This document shows positions 54,403 through 64,000 of a stretch of 64,000 nucleotides of DNA, piece after piece. The DNA is taken from positions 372,001-436,000 of the forward strand of contig NZ_VEWK01000001.1 in assembly GCF_006376675.1 (NCBI RefSeq), given 5' to 3'. The position numbers were made by a program, and so were the translations under genes. How positions within the stretch are numbered: the first letter of the stretch is position 1; the number at the start of each line of letters is the position of its first letter. Source of the stretch: Brucella pecoris. GTDB lineage: Bacteria; Pseudomonadota; Alphaproteobacteria; Rhizobiales; Rhizobiaceae. A model generated the notes under the pieces. The model saw only the letters and a program-made list of their open reading frames with translations, was not told the origin of the DNA and ran no database searches.

Positions 54403-56097
54403 TTATCCGCCGCGCTGTTCGTAGCCTTCGGCGTTTTCTCCATCCATTTTCTGACGCAAGTACTGCTTGAGCATTGTGATCTTGTCCGCGTTCCAACCCG
54501 TAACGCCGGTCACTTCCAACCACGCTTCGACATAGTGTTCCGGAGCGTAGACATGCCCGTGTCCCATCGGTGTGGTCGTCCCAAATGCCATATCAAGTGC
54601 CATTTGAAGCATGGTGACGATGGGATACCATCGCAATTCCGGTGAAACATCCGGGCCGCGCGGTTCCTGCATCCAGTCAGGCTGCCGGTAGAGCGATTGG
54701 CTTTCAAAGAAAGTCACCGGGTCGCTGGCATATTGCAGATAAATCACGCGCAACGGACCCCAGCCTGTTCCATTTCCTGGCGCTTGACCATTCTGATTCA
54801 TGAAACGTGCAAAGGAACCGTCACGGAATACTGGTAGCCACTCAGGTGTTCCCTCGTTTCTCCGTCTGGTCATGGCTTTCCAGTCGCGGCTTGGGAAGGG
54901 TGGTCCGCTCCACAATGCGCCGTTGATCGGATCATCAAGCATTTCGAAAAGTTCGGCTGAGACTTCTGAGTTCATTGCGCCAAGGCTCAGACCATAGAGA
55001 TACAGACGAGGGCGCTGGTCGTGTGGAAGATTTTTCCAGTAGTTATAGATGGTAATGAACAGGGCTCGGGACGCCTCTGCTCCATACTCTGGTTGAAAAA
55101 ACAACGACAAGGGACTGGAAAGATAAGAATATTGCATGGCAACGCTGGCAACATCGCCGTTGTGCAGAAATTCCAGTCCATCCATCGCTGCGGGGTCTAC
55201 CCATCCGGTACCTGTCGGCGTAATGACCACCAGCACCGAGCGCTCGAACCCTTTCTGCCGTTTGAGTTCATCAAGCGCGAGTTTCGCCCGTTGTTCAGGC
55301 GTATCAGCAACTTGCAGACCGGCATAGACCCGTATCGGATCGACCGCCATTTCACCGGTCAATGCCGTGATATCAGCAGCCATTGGGCCCGAGGAAACGA
55401 ATTCACGTCCGGCCCGCCCAAGTTCGTTCCAGTGTAGAAGTGAAGCAGAGCTACCGGTCGCGTTGGGTGCCGTTGGTTGCGGACGATTCGGCTCGATCAG
55501 AGCATCATATTCCCGAAACGAACGGTCCAGAATCTTGAAGGTAGACTGGATGAGCAGACCGTTGGCGATGGTCCAGATGAGCACGACTGTAATTGTAACG
55601 CCCAGGACATTTGCCACTCGCCGCGGCATGATGAGTTGTACTTTTGCAGAGACGAATCTCCCCAAGCGGATGAGGAGACGAACCAGAATCAGCAGAACAA
55701 AAAATGTCAGCACTGCTAAAGCGGACACGCTTGTTGGATATGCGCTAGGCACGGGCTCCATGTTCATGACTGCGCGAACTGAGTTCTGCCAACCTGCGGC
55801 GAAATAAAGCGCTGCAATAGCCACCGCAAAACAGACAACACTGACGACAAGATTGACCCGGCTACGCAACCGATTTCGAGGTTCGGGCAATTCTAAATAT
55901 TGCCACAACCACCGCCATAGTACACCGATCCCGTAACCGGCTCCGAAGGCGACCCCTCCCAGTATCCCTTGCATGACGTAGGCGCGTGGAATGAGGCTTG
56001 GTGTCAGTGCGGCAGCGAAGAATAACGTGCCGAGTGCTATGCCTACGCCGGACAAGGAGCGTCGGAAATGAGAAAATGCCTTGGTAGCCAGAGACAT
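54403..56097 (-). CDS. Membrane alpha/beta-hydrolase (Abhydrolase_9 family)
   Basis: A 564-residue protein. The N-terminal half has about six membrane segments (LGTLFFAAALTPSLIPRAYV ... VLTFFVLLILVRLLIRLGRF), and the C-terminal half is a catalytic domain with the nucleophile elbow LYGLSLGAMNSE (GLSLG) and a later HVYAPEHYVEAW containing candidate His. It matches the two-part Abhydrolase_9_N/Abhydrolase_9 family. Enzyme substrate unknown. Transcribed alone on the minus strand. Confidence 0.85.
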   Translation of the reverse strand: MSLATKAFSHFRRSLSGVGIALGTLFFAAALTPSLIPRAYVMQGILGGVAFGAGYGIGVLWRWLWQYLELPEPRNRLRSRVNLVVSVVCFAVAIAALYFAAGWQNSVRAVMNMEPVPSAYPTSVSALAVLTFFVLLILVRLLIRLGRFVSAKVQLIMPRRVANVLGVTITVVLIWTIANGLLIQSTFKILDRSFREYDALIEPNRPQPTAPNATGSSASLLHWNELGRAGREFVSSGPMAADITALTGEMAVDPIRVYAGLQVADTPEQRAKLALDELKRQKGFERSVLVVITPTGTGWVDPAAMDGLEFLHNGDVASVAMQYSYLSSPLSLFFQPEYGAEASRALFITIYNYWKNLPHDQRPRLYLYGLSLGAMNSEVSAELFEMLDDPINGALWSGPPFPSRDWKAMTRRRNEGTPEWLPVFRDGSFARFMNQNGQAPGNGTGWGPLRVIYLQYASDPVTFFESQSLYRQPDWMQEPRGPDVSPELRWYPIVTMLQMALDMAFGTTTPMGHGHVYAPEHYVEAWLEVTGVTGWNADKITMLKQYLRQKMDGENAEGYEQRGG

Positions 56098-56422
56098 GAA
56101 ACACCGCGCTGTTAAATCGTTTTCTTGAAACTAGCCGTAGCATGATCAGGCGGCAAGGCCCGGCACGGAGAAGAAGAAGCTGGGCTGATCTCGTATCGGG
56201 CCTCTGGCGTTTCAGAATCACTTCTCTGCCGAGAGTGTCAGTCTTGAACGAGTGTGGAAAGTGCCAGTTTACCGACATCATGACGGCGCAGCACGACACG
56301 GTCTGCTCCAGACTCTTATTTTTTTAAATTTATGTTGGAGAAACCTGATTTTATGGTGTTGACCAATCAATAAGCCGCCCTTATGTTCCGCCGCACTTCC
56401 AGGGGCGATTTGCTCCTCTAGG
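56098..56422. other. Intergenic region upstream of tRNA-Lys
   Basis: 325 bases without a supported gene. It carries the promoter of the Abhydrolase_9 gene on one side and of tRNA-Lys on the other. Confidence 0.4.
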
Positions 56423-56498
56423 GAGCGCGTAGCTCAGCCGGTAGAGCAACTGACTTTTAATCAGTAGGTCCAGGGTTCGAATCCCTGCGCGCTCACCA
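56423..56498 (+). tRNA. tRNA-Lys (TTT)
   Basis: 76 nt including CCA. Acceptor GAGCGCG/CGCGCTC, D-arm GCTCAGCCGGTAGAGC, anticodon loop with TTT (CTGAC-TTTTAAT-CAGTA) and T-arm GGTTCGAATCC. Confidence 0.97.
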
Positions 56499-56566
56499 CT
56501 TCTCTAAATCAGTTCATTTCACCTTTGCCGCAGTGACTTTACTCCGCAAGAATGTCATGAGCCATC

Positions 56567-56965
56567 ATGACCTTGCGTAGAAGAATTATTGGCGATCGGT
56601 CGGATACAGCCCTTTGGGTCGTATCGCTGGCGCTTGTTATTCTTCTGCAGGGGCTGGTAACAGCATATGCGCAAGCTTCCATGGCTGCGTGGAGTGCCGG
56701 TCCATCATCTGTGATCTGCTCGGTTCATTCGACGCAGACCGATGACGACGTTCCTCTGAAAGACCTCGCCAGACATTGCTGTTCGACCTGGTGTCAGGCA
56801 GCCTGTGCTGCCGGAACAGGGCTCCTGGAGCAGCCATTTATTGTGTCTTTCGATTCAATTGTGGCGAAAGACACAATTGCTTTTCCTCTGATTGTTCGTG
56901 CGCCACCCGGTCAGTTTGTTACTGCTGCGCAGGCCAGAGGTCCACCCGCTTTGCACGATCTTTGA
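56567..56965 (+). CDS. DUF2946-like small cysteine-rich protein
   Basis: A 132-residue protein with one N-terminal membrane/signal segment (ALWVVSLALVILLQGLVTAY). A Cys-rich core ARHCCSTWCQAACAAG follows at about residues 69-83, resembling the short DUF2946 proteins next to PepSY and copper genes. Cys clusters of this type bind copper or heme iron. The ATG at 56567 has a weak ribosome site. Upstream of the PepSY gene on the same strand. Confidence 0.7.
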   Translation: MTLRRRIIGDRSDTALWVVSLALVILLQGLVTAYAQASMAAWSAGPSSVICSVHSTQTDDDVPLKDLARHCCSTWCQAACAAGTGLLEQPFIVSFDSIVAKDTIAFPLIVRAPPGQFVTAAQARGPPALHDL

Positions 56966-57017
56966 AAAAAGAAGCCGCCGCTTCGCGACGGCAATTTCAT
57001 ATCGTTTGGAGATATCG

Positions 57018-57119
57018 ATGCAAAATCATCATCTTATCGTGGTGGTAGCGGTGGGCTGCGCCCGCAACTACACGGTTCACGCGCTGCGCTGTCCTCCATG
57101 CTCAAGGAGGGTTCCATGA
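57018..57119 (+). CDS. Possible 33-residue CxxC leader peptide
   Basis: A short ORF with GGAG near its ATG. It has HH at residues 4-5, C14, and a CPPC motif at 25-28; its TGA overlaps the PepSY gene ATG (ATGA), so the two would be coupled. It may be a small metal-binding or leader peptide, or a remnant of a larger deleted gene. Not supported by family resemblance. Confidence 0.3.
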   Translation: MQNHHLIVVVAVGCARNYTVHALRCPPCSRRVP

Positions 57120-58549
57120 CGAATACGCTTCTTGAAGGAAAAGCTGGCATACAGGTACAGAAGAATGCCGCGAGTTCTGCGACCTCCGGCTTCCACGCCT
57201 TCATCACTCGACTTCATTTCTATGTCGGCTTGTTTGTCGGCCCTTTTATTCTGATCGCAGCCGTGACGGGCACACTTTATGTTCTCACGCCACAGCTTGA
57301 AAACTACATCTATCGTGATCAGTTGCGTACCGCGTCGCTTGGACCCTTGCAACCACTGGCAGAACAGGTGAAAGCGGCGGAGGCATTCATAGGGGACGGC
57401 CCGAAACTTTTCGCCGTAAGGCCTTCGACCGGCCTCGGCTGGAATACAAGGGTCATGTTCAACCAGCCTGGACTGGGAGAATCTGAAAGCCGGGCAGTTT
57501 TCATCGATCCTGTCACGCTGGCTGTGAAGGGTGATCTCGTTGCCTATGGCACAAGTGGAACATTGCCGTTTCGCGCTGCAATCGACTATCTGCACCGCAA
57601 TCTAATGCTCGGGGATTTCGGGCGTTATTACAGCGAACTTGCTGCATCCTGGCTCTGGATCGCGGCGCTCGGAGGTGTACTGCTTTGGTGGCGGAAGCGG
57701 GATATCCGGCGAAAACAAAAACAAACGAAAAACATACACCTGAACACTCGTCGTTTTCACGGTCAGGTTGGAATCTGGAGTGCTGTCGGGCTTCTATTCC
57801 TCTCGGCAACCGGTATGACGTGGTCACAACTGGCTGGTGGAAGAATTGACCAGTTCAGAGCTGCGGCAGGCTGGGTTACGCCTTCGGTCTCGACAGCTTT
57901 GAACAAGGTGACAGATTCCGAGCAAGGACATGACGCACATCAAGGCCATGGTTCTATGCCGATGCCGATGCCGATGCCGTCCGGCGCGGGGGATGTGAAG
58001 GATTATGTCAGGCAAGTAGATGGTGTTTATCTGGCAGCACGACAGGCAGGAATCGATTCATCCATGGTCGAGATCCGACTGCCCCGTTCATCAGATCAAG
58101 GCTGGCTAGTGCGTGAATACGACCGTTCCTGGCCGACACAGGTAGATACTATTGCTCTCGACCCAAGGGATATGAGAGTTATCAGTCGTGCGGATTTTGA
58201 AACCTTCCCCATCATCGCAAAATTAATCCGCTGGGGCATTGATCTTCATATGGGCGTCCTGTTCGGTGTGGCCAATCAAATCGTGATGGGTGCACTTGGC
58301 CTTTCGCTTATTGTGATGATTATCTACGGCTATCGCATCTGGTGGCAGCGGCGTCCGCCTGCTGGATCAATGCCGAGAACGTTGATCGCAAGCTGGAAAC
58401 GCCTCTCTGTCTCGCAGAAAATCGGGATTGCAATCGCTTCTGTTACTATCGGTTGGACTTTGCCGCTGGTCGGAATCAGTCTGATTGCGTTCCTGGTGAT
58501 TGATTTTGTGCGCTGGCAATTCGCGGGTCAAAGGCCTGCTGTTGGCTGA
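57116..58549 (+). CDS. PepSY-associated membrane protein (PepSY_TM family)
   Basis: A 477-residue inner membrane protein. The first segment (RLHFYVGLFVGPFILIAAV, residues about 25-45) and the rest of about four spans match PepSY_TM proteins of iron or copper uptake operons, which reduce or pass siderophore-bound metal. A periplasmic loop at about 270-300 is His/Met-rich (HDAHQGHGSMPMPMPMPSGA) and is encoded by four tandem ATGCCG repeats (57956-57979). AAGGAGGG precedes the ATG. Downstream of the DUF2946-like gene. Confidence 0.87.
   Translation: MTNTLLEGKAGIQVQKNAASSATSGFHAFITRLHFYVGLFVGPFILIAAVTGTLYVLTPQLENYIYRDQLRTASLGPLQPLAEQVKAAEAFIGDGPKLFAVRPSTGLGWNTRVMFNQPGLGESESRAVFIDPVTLAVKGDLVAYGTSGTLPFRAAIDYLHRNLMLGDFGRYYSELAASWLWIAALGGVLLWWRKRDIRRKQKQTKNIHLNTRRFHGQVGIWSAVGLLFLSATGMTWSQLAGGRIDQFRAAAGWVTPSVSTALNKVTDSEQGHDAHQGHGSMPMPMPMPSGAGDVKDYVRQVDGVYLAARQAGIDSSMVEIRLPRSSDQGWLVREYDRSWPTQVDTIALDPRDMRVISRADFETFPIIAKLIRWGIDLHMGVLFGVANQIVMGALGLSLIVMIIYGYRIWWQRRPPAGSMPRTLIASWKRLSVSQKIGIAIASVTIGWTLPLVGISLIAFLVIDFVRWQFAGQRPAVG
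57956..57979 (+). repeat. Hexanucleotide (ATGCCG)4 tandem repeat inside the PepSY gene
   Basis: Four exact copies of ATGCCG encode (MP)4. Unit length is six, so changes would stay in frame and only lengthen or shorten the Met-rich loop. Confidence 0.9.
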
Positions 58550-58556
58550 AGCATCA

Positions 58557-58586
58557 AGCTGACGTCCGCCAAGGCGGGCGTCAGCT
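58557..58586. terminator. Hairpin between PepSY gene and acvB
   Basis: AGCTGACGTCCGCC-AA-GGCGGGCGTCAGCT forms a long GC-rich stem with a mismatch or two. No T-run. Sits between convergent genes. Confidence 0.7.
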
Positions 58587-58596
58587 CCGGTTGCCG

Positions 58597-60009
58597 TCAA
58601 CTGGCCGGGCGTGGGGGCAGTCCGGCACGGGCTCGCATCTTTTCCAGAAGGCTGGCAGCAATAGGTTCATAATTTTCATCAAAATGATGACCACCAGCCA
58701 GTTTCATGATTTCCATACCTTTGAGCTCGGCAGCGGTACAGGCGGTATCATCTTCCTCTTCGCCGTAGACACAAACCACGCGATCAAGCGGGATCGTAGA
58801 GATGGCCGGAACGACGTCCTTGTCACCGTCCATTCCGAGCCAGCCCTCGATGGAAACCTGAAATGTCGTCGTCGTTTCAACACCGAGAAGCCCGATCATT
58901 TTTGTCCGCTCTTGTATGGCAGGGGGCAGATATTTCCACGCAAACGGGAATGTGTCGGCGCCGAATGAATAGCCCAACACCGTGACCGGCAATTTGTTTG
59001 TCGGGTCAGCTTTTTTGATCATGGCCGTTGTGTCGTTGGCAATTTCTTCCGGTGTCCGTTCCGACCAGAAATAGCGCAGCGAATCCACGCCGATGACGTG
59101 AACGCCATGGGCCTGCAGCCATTCACCAATGGATTTGTCGAGGTCACGCCAGCCACCGTCGCCAGAATAGAAAACCGCAACCATGTCGGCTTTCCCGCCC
59201 TTGGCGGGAAGGTCTACGATAGGTAGAGCTTCGTTCTTCGCATCTTGATCCGCCATAGCGACAACATTGTCGACGGCCATTTTCAGACGCGCGGGGAATT
59301 CCGGCGCGGATTGAAGTACGGCGACATTTTCCTGGCGGGCCTTAACCGGATTGTTGACTGGGAATCCTGTGGGACCGATCACGAGAGCGGGGGCTGGAAT
59401 TGCTGCGTTGAAGCCATAAGTAAAGCCTCCACCGGGAGCTTTGATGGCGTCTGCCTTCTCCGTGCACGAAGGCAGACGGGTTTTGGCCGGAACCGGATCA
59501 AGCGATACAGCGCCTGCAATGGTCGCGTCCGGGGAATCCGAGGCTGCCGCATAAGCAATGGTAGCGCCCTGTCCAATACCTGTCAGAACCGGATGAAAAT
59601 AGACGCCCAGATCGAGCCCGCGTAACGCTTCCTTGGCGATGGCTTCGAAATCGGAGTCCAGATAGTTGCACTCGCCGTCCTCCTTGTCGAGGGCGGCGCG
59701 CCAAGGGCCAAGATCGACAGGCAGGACGATCAAATTCCGGGCAAGCATCGCATCCATGAATTTTTTTTCCCGGTCGCCAACGCCACCGTCATCGCTCAGC
59801 AGAATTGCCAGGCCGACGGGATCGTTCTTCGGCATATAAACCGGGATATTGGACAGCCTTTCGGCGCTGGCATGAATAACCGGTTCGTCTGAATCGGTAA
59901 TTTTCGTCCAGAGGCGGGCGATTTTGCCTGTATGCATTGCGCCATACACGCCCGCAGCGGCCACCAGCGCCAGCCCAAGCACAGTAAAGAGAACGCGTCT
60001 TTTCTTCAT
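58597..60009 (-). CDS. acvB: AcvB/VirJ-type lysyl-phosphatidylglycerol hydrolase
   Basis: A 470-residue periplasmic protein with an N-terminal membrane anchor or signal (residues 5-23). It contains two alpha/beta-hydrolase-like halves. The first has GIGQGA at 144-149, where the elbow Ser is replaced by Gln; the second has GYSFGA with S348 as probable nucleophile. In Agrobacterium AcvB hydrolyses lysyl-phosphatidylglycerol and in Rhizobium tropici AtvA acts with LpiA in acid tolerance. Overlaps lpiA by 4 bases. Confidence 0.88.
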   Translation of the reverse strand: MKKRRVLFTVLGLALVAAAGVYGAMHTGKIARLWTKITDSDEPVIHASAERLSNIPVYMPKNDPVGLAILLSDDGGVGDREKKFMDAMLARNLIVLPVDLGPWRAALDKEDGECNYLDSDFEAIAKEALRGLDLGVYFHPVLTGIGQGATIAYAAASDSPDATIAGAVSLDPVPAKTRLPSCTEKADAIKAPGGGFTYGFNAAIPAPALVIGPTGFPVNNPVKARQENVAVLQSAPEFPARLKMAVDNVVAMADQDAKNEALPIVDLPAKGGKADMVAVFYSGDGGWRDLDKSIGEWLQAHGVHVIGVDSLRYFWSERTPEEIANDTTAMIKKADPTNKLPVTVLGYSFGADTFPFAWKYLPPAIQERTKMIGLLGVETTTTFQVSIEGWLGMDGDKDVVPAISTIPLDRVVCVYGEEEDDTACTAAELKGMEIMKLAGGHHFDENYEPIAASLLEKMRARAGLPPRPAS

Positions 60010-62624
60010 TTGCGGATGAACTCCAGAGGGCTGCCATTGATGAGAGTTGTGGCATCGAGAAGGGCGCGCGGCGTCTCAAGGCCGCCCGGACAAACCATGT
60101 AGTGCGGGGTCCAGACCGGATCGAATTTTTCCTTGAAAGCTTTCAGCCCGTCAAAATGATAGAGATCGGCGCCGCGCTTGTAGATGAAGGAGCCGAAGCG
60201 GTTCCAGCGGGATGCCAGTCTGCTGCCGCTCAGGCCAGAAAGAGGGGCGGCCCCGAGATTGAACCACTTGTAGCCTTCCTCCTTGCTGGCCATCAGCAGT
60301 TTTGCGAAAAGCGCGTCCATCAAAAGCTTATGCACATTTGGCATGTAACGCATGAGGTCTACGGTGATTTCATACTTGTCCGCACCGCGCCACATATTGG
60401 CGAAAGCCACGATTTCTCCGTTGCTTTTCAATACCGCGACGTCGAAACGTTTCATGTATTCGTCATCAAAGTAACCGAGAGAGAAACCCTTTTCGCTGCC
60501 TGACTTGAAATCGAGCCATGCGTCGGAAATCTCGCGCAGGCGTGGAACGAGCGGCGGCACATCCGCTGCCGAAATGATTTCAAACGTCAGGCCATCCTTG
60601 TCGATCTTGCGATCGGCATAGCGGAATGGCTGACGACGTGGACCTTCGAGAGAGAAGTTGGTGAGGTCGACACGGGCAACTTCACCAAGCTTAAGTGCAA
60701 TCAGTCCCATATCCAGAAACAGGGGCAGACTTTGCGGGCCAACACCGTAGAAGACGGTTCGCAAGGCAAGTTTGTCGGCGAGACTGTGAAACGACCAGGC
60801 AAGCTCCTTACCCGTGTACTCATTACCGATGGGGTCCCCAAGCGCGATCAGACTGCCTCCTGATTGCGCGTACATGACAAAGGCGCTCTTGTCGGGGGCG
60901 AGAAGAAATTGTTTGTCGCCGAGAAGGGCCAGAGCGGCATCGGTATGCGGCCATTGGGCGACGAGAGCTGGCACGGCATCGGGTATCGAATAATCCACCT
61001 TCCGTCTGCGGTGTCCCGTTCTGTTGATAATGGAATAAAGGCCCACCGCCGCAACAACGGCAAAGACAAGGACCGTCGCCCGCAGGAATCGAGGCGCGTT
61101 ACCGTTCCAGGCGAAATCCCACCAGAGATCGTTGGAATATTCCACGTGGCGATAGACAAAAAAGCCGAGCCAAGTGGAGACGAGCACCGTCGTGCCGACG
61201 GTCGCGATCCAGTTCCAGCTTAAGTCGAATGGTCCAGAAATCGGGCGGCGGTAGAACGAGTCGCGGAATCCCCAAAGCGTGAAGGCGAAAATGCAGAGAA
61301 TCGTCGCTTCTTCCCAGTCGAGACCTTTGGCCAGAGAAAAAGCAGCGCCGCTAAGGAGAAGGATTTGTGCGGCTACCCAAGCGCGCGCAAGTCGCTTCGA
61401 CAGGCCGCGCGCGACGATGAGCAGCGCTACACCGACCAGGCTGGCGGCAAGATGTGACATCTCCATCAAGGACTCGGGGACGATGTCAGAAAGTAGTTTC
61501 ACGCGATAGCGGAGGTCCGGCGTCGCACCGGAAACGAGAAGAATGATGCCACCAAGAAAGATGATGCTGGCGGACAGGCTGGGGATGAGTGGCTCGACCA
61601 GACGTTTGGCGAAGCGCGCCTGCTTCCCGAGCATATGGCGGCGACGCATGATCTCCCATATGAGAATACCTGCCGTCGCCACGACGAGTGGCATAACGGT
61701 ATAGATAAGCCGGTAAGCAAGAAGTCCCGCAATCGCATCCGGCTTCCCGCCAAGGCCGAGACCTGCAATGATCGTTGCTTCAAATGCGCCAAGACCGCCC
61801 GGAGCATGGCTGGCAATTCCCAGTACGATGGCGATGACATAGACCAGTGCGAAAACCGCAAAGCTTGGCACAGTGTCGGCGGGCATGAGGACATAGAGAG
61901 TAGCGGCTGCGGCGCCCACATCCACAAGTCCTGCAAATATCTGGGTCAACGCTCCTTTGGAGTTCGGCAGGCGCAAACTGAACGAACCAATCGTGAAACT
62001 GCGTTGTCCATGCGACAGCCAGTAGATCAGCCAGCCAATGCCGCCCAGAATGGCGATGCCTGCCACAATATCGATTCGGGAATCGATGGCGGAGAGCCAC
62101 GGAACATCCTGTGGGTCGATGAGAAGCGCGGCACCAACCATGATGATCAGTGCAAACCAGATCGCGAACCACGATGTTCCGACGATCTTGCCGATATCGG
62201 CGAGGCTAACGCCTTCCGCAGCATAGATGCGATAACGCAGAGCGCCACCGGTCAGCAGGGAAAAGCCAAGTGCATTGGAGATCGCATAACCCGCGGCCCC
62301 CGCAACTGCAGCAAGGCGACGCGGTATCTGATTGGGCGCGATCGTATCGACCGCCACGACATCGTAGAGTGCAACAGCGGCATAGCTAAGAGCCGTGAAA
62401 AACACGGCCAGGCCAAGCGTTGTCCACGAGATGTTGTGGAACGCGGCGAGTGTTTCCGTGCGAGATGTGTGCTGGAGCAGATTTTCTAGCACATAGATCG
62501 CAAGTAACGCGATTGCGATACCTGCTATCGGGAACAGAAAATGTTGGTATCGCTTGAACCAACCGGAATGTCTCGTCGACGTTACAGGTGGTGTTGAAGG
62601 CACGTCATCATCAATAAGGCTCAT
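60006..62624 (-). CDS. lpiA: Lysylphosphatidylglycerol synthetase/flippase (MprF, LpiA)
   Basis: An 872-residue protein with an N-terminal membrane flippase domain of about fourteen spans ([20 protein letters not shown] region) and a C-terminal DUF2156 synthetase that transfers lysine from Lys-tRNA to phosphatidylglycerol ([33 protein letters not shown]). It lowers membrane negative charge, protecting from cationic peptides and acid. ATG 62624 (MSLIDDD) is chosen; a frame open 123 codons upstream has no family content. Forms an operon with acvB. Confidence 0.93.
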   Translation of the reverse strand: MSLIDDDVPSTPPVTSTRHSGWFKRYQHFLFPIAGIAIALLAIYVLENLLQHTSRTETLAAFHNISWTTLGLAVFFTALSYAAVALYDVVAVDTIAPNQIPRRLAAVAGAAGYAISNALGFSLLTGGALRYRIYAAEGVSLADIGKIVGTSWFAIWFALIIMVGAALLIDPQDVPWLSAIDSRIDIVAGIAILGGIGWLIYWLSHGQRSFTIGSFSLRLPNSKGALTQIFAGLVDVGAAAATLYVLMPADTVPSFAVFALVYVIAIVLGIASHAPGGLGAFEATIIAGLGLGGKPDAIAGLLAYRLIYTVMPLVVATAGILIWEIMRRRHMLGKQARFAKRLVEPLIPSLSASIIFLGGIILLVSGATPDLRYRVKLLSDIVPESLMEMSHLAASLVGVALLIVARGLSKRLARAWVAAQILLLSGAAFSLAKGLDWEEATILCIFAFTLWGFRDSFYRRPISGPFDLSWNWIATVGTTVLVSTWLGFFVYRHVEYSNDLWWDFAWNGNAPRFLRATVLVFAVVAAVGLYSIINRTGHRRRKVDYSIPDAVPALVAQWPHTDAALALLGDKQFLLAPDKSAFVMYAQSGGSLIALGDPIGNEYTGKELAWSFHSLADKLALRTVFYGVGPQSLPLFLDMGLIALKLGEVARVDLTNFSLEGPRRQPFRYADRKIDKDGLTFEIISAADVPPLVPRLREISDAWLDFKSGSEKGFSLGYFDDEYMKRFDVAVLKSNGEIVAFANMWRGADKYEITVDLMRYMPNVHKLLMDALFAKLLMASKEEGYKWFNLGAAPLSGLSGSRLASRWNRFGSFIYKRGADLYHFDGLKAFKEKFDPVWTPHYMVCPGGLETPRALLDATTLINGSPLEFIRK

Positions 62625-62803
62625 AGGAACATCGTCCGGTTGGAGCAATATATTATAAATCGCGCAATGATCTCGATTTAGGGCGAACTTGTGTTCGAGC
62701 GAGATGCCGCATTGAAAATATTCTAAGTAAAGCCGAAGTTGGTCTATATAAGCCTGCGGTTGGGCCGAACCGCAAGTGATTTGATGAATTGAAAGAGGTA
62801 TTG

Positions 62804-63553
62804 GTGCTCGATATTTCATACATGACCGCAGCCGGAGCGGGCGCGTTGTCGTTCCTATCGCCGTGCGTCCTACCGCTTGTGCCTCCCTATCTGTGTTACA
62901 TGGCGGGCGTGAGTGTTGAGGATTTCCGCGCAGAGAAAGCGACAGCGGTTGTGGCAGTACCTTCTGCGCGCCGTTCACTCGCCTTTGCGGCAATCTGTTT
63001 TGTTCTCGGTTTCACGACTGTTTTTGTGGCGCTTGGCGCGGGCGCCTCATCGATAGGAGCTTTCCTGCGCGCATGGCAGCAGGAGATAGCAATCGTTGCC
63101 GGTATTGTTATCATACTGATGGGACTGAACTTTCTCGGCATCTTGCGCCTGTCGTTCTTGTCCCGCGAAGCGCGCTTTCAGGCACGTAATGCTCCAGCAT
63201 CGCCGCTTGGAGCCTATATTATGGGCCTCGCATTCGCCTTTGGGTGGACGCCCTGCATCGGACCTGTTCTTGGACCGATCCTGACACTTGCCGGCGGCAG
63301 CAGCACAGTCGGTGAGGGCGCGCTATTGCTGGCGACCTACTCGCTTGGCCTTGGTATTCCGTTTTTGATTGCCGCTCTTTTTTCTGGTGCATTCATGCGG
63401 TTTCTTTCGCGTTTCCGGGTGCATCTCGGCAAGGTGGAGAAAGCTATGGGCGCACTTCTGGTTGCTGCAGGTGTCTTGTTCCTGACTGGTGGCATGCAAT
63501 CCTTCTCGTTCTGGCTGCTCGAAAATTTTCCGGCGCTTGGACGACTAGGTTAG
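62804..63553 (+). CDS. ccdA: Cytochrome c biogenesis protein CcdA
   Basis: A 249-residue membrane protein of the DsbD/CcdA family with six spans. The conserved Cys pair lies in [17 protein letters not shown] and in [16 protein letters not shown]; it carries electrons from thioredoxin to periplasmic disulfide reducers for c-type cytochrome assembly. AGAGG five bases before the GTG at 62804 favours this start over the TTG 62789. Divergent from lpiA. Confidence 0.93.
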   Translation: MLDISYMTAAGAGALSFLSPCVLPLVPPYLCYMAGVSVEDFRAEKATAVVAVPSARRSLAFAAICFVLGFTTVFVALGAGASSIGAFLRAWQQEIAIVAGIVIILMGLNFLGILRLSFLSREARFQARNAPASPLGAYIMGLAFAFGWTPCIGPVLGPILTLAGGSSTVGEGALLLATYSLGLGIPFLIAALFSGAFMRFLSRFRVHLGKVEKAMGALLVAAGVLFLTGGMQSFSFWLLENFPALGRLG

Positions 63554-63632
63554 AGTTCGACGGCAATCCGTAAGTTTTCATAGATGCTTTGATGTTATGA
63601 GCGAAGATCATCTCAAATTTCTGGACGACACC

Positions 63633-64000
63633 ATGACAGATCGTACCTGCCTTTCCATTGTACTTGCTGCTGGCGAAGGCACACGCATGAAATCCAGCCT
63701 GCCCAAAGTACTGCATCAGGTGGCGGGCTTGCCGCTGGTGTGCCATGTGGTCAAGGCTATCCAGGGGACCGGCAAAGGCGATGTTGCGCTGGTCGTCGGG
63801 CGTGGGGCAGAAGACGTGCGCGGCGCGGTCGAGAAAATCGCAGGTTCGGTCTCCGCATTCGAGCAGACGGAACGCCTTGGTACGGCCCATGCCGCGCTAG
63901 CCGCACGTGAAGCGATTGCAAATGGTTATGACGATTTGCTGATCGTCTTCGGCGATACGCCGCTGATTGAAGCGCAATCACTGCAAGCCGCCCGTGCGCG
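63633..64000 (+). CDS. glmU: Bifunctional GlmU (UDP-GlcNAc pyrophosphorylase/GlcN-1-P acetyltransferase), 5' part
   Basis: The first 122 codons are present; the gene continues past the window. The nucleotidyltransferase motif [21 protein letters not shown] is at residues about 7-27 and the FGDTPLI motif near 108-114. Makes UDP-N-acetylglucosamine for peptidoglycan and lipopolysaccharide. An in-frame ATG at 63597 would add 12 residues; ATG 63633 gives the canonical length. Confidence 0.95.
   Translation, partial: MTDRTCLSIVLAAGEGTRMKSSLPKVLHQVAGLPLVCHVVKAIQGTGKGDVALVVGRGAEDVRGAVEKIAGSVSAFEQTERLGTAHAALAAREAIANGYDDLLIVFGDTPLIEAQSLQAARA

Noticed and set aside
56142..56327. 61-codon plus-strand frame before tRNA-Lys
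   Set aside because: Covers promoter DNA of the Abhydrolase_9 gene and lacks a ribosome site.
57956..57979. Phase-variable switch from (ATGCCG)4
   Set aside because: The unit is six bases, so changes stay in frame and cannot switch the gene off; only loop length could vary.
62625..62993. N-terminal extension of lpiA by 123 codons
   Set aside because: The added sequence is low in family content and overlaps the divergent ccdA start region. The family start at 62624 is preferred.
1..64000. CRISPR array
   Set aside because: No series of equal direct repeats with regular spacers was seen. The repeats present are dispersed palindromes.
1..64000. Prophage or conjugative element
   Set aside because: No integrase, capsid, terminase, relaxase or conjugation genes; only one broken IS3-type element.

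Overview
The window looks like the chromosome of an alphaproteobacterium of the order Rhizobiales, most likely Brucella/Ochrobactrum. Several things point there: a pleD-divK pair, a LOV histidine kinase with the NCRFLQ motif, a BA14K-type secreted protein, an lpiA/acvB pair, a DinB with a rhizobial-type cysteine-rich N-terminus, and many copies of a rhizobial-type palindromic repeat built around GAAAACCGTTTC. The species call is inference from gene content and protein resemblance; no search was run.

Layout. Positions 1-972 hold the end of a spermidine/putrescine-type ABC transporter. 999-7073 looks like an amino-acid use region: an Lrp/AsnC regulator divergent from a probable L-lysine 6-dehydrogenase, two tandem periplasmic Lys/Arg/Orn-type binding proteins, a DadA-like FAD oxidoreductase and an aldo/keto reductase. 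7118-13071 (minus strand) is a complete ABC importer with a LacI regulator and a 2H (cyclic) phosphodiesterase. 13357-16863 (minus) is a Mn/Fe sitABCD operon, followed by an AraC-type regulator.

18111-21093 is a thin accessory stretch: tRNA-Asn, a broken IS3-family element, small or secreted ORFs and tRNA-Cys. 21224-25914 carries dinB under a clear alphaproteobacterial SOS box, an rnk-like gene, DUF3572, divK-pleD and rpmG. 26075-33508 (minus) runs topA, rnr, DUF983, Nudix, MFS. 33930-38036 (minus) runs pyrB, a dihydroorotase-like gene lacking its metal-binding HxH, plsY and dprA. 38220-44271 contains an AidB-like acyl-CoA dehydrogenase, ruvX, a UPF0173 hydrolase, gatC and gatA with two GNAT genes (no gatB in the window) and a 60-aa protein.

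44272-44692 is packed with nested palindromes that run into the parE stop codon. 44687-53254 carries parE, an EamA transporter, lipB, a globin-coupled diguanylate cyclase, a LOV histidine kinase and two small secreted basic or BA14K-like proteins. 53456-64000 has a prohibitin-like SPFH protein, an Abhydrolase_9 membrane hydrolase, tRNA-Lys, a DUF2946/PepSY metal-type operon, acvB-lpiA (lysyl-phosphatidylglycerol metabolism), ccdA and the start of glmU.

Themes. The region combines core genes (nucleotide synthesis, topoisomerases, RNA decay, cell wall) with signalling (DivK, PleD, an oxygen-type globin diguanylate cyclase and a blue-light kinase). Two diguanylate cyclases both keep the RxxD feedback site. 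I found no CRISPR array, prophage or classic defence island. The least explained parts are the palindrome cluster at 44272-44692, the small ORFs at 19040 and 57018, the 2H-phosphodiesterase/LacI/ABC operon, and the His/Met-rich loop in the PepSY protein.
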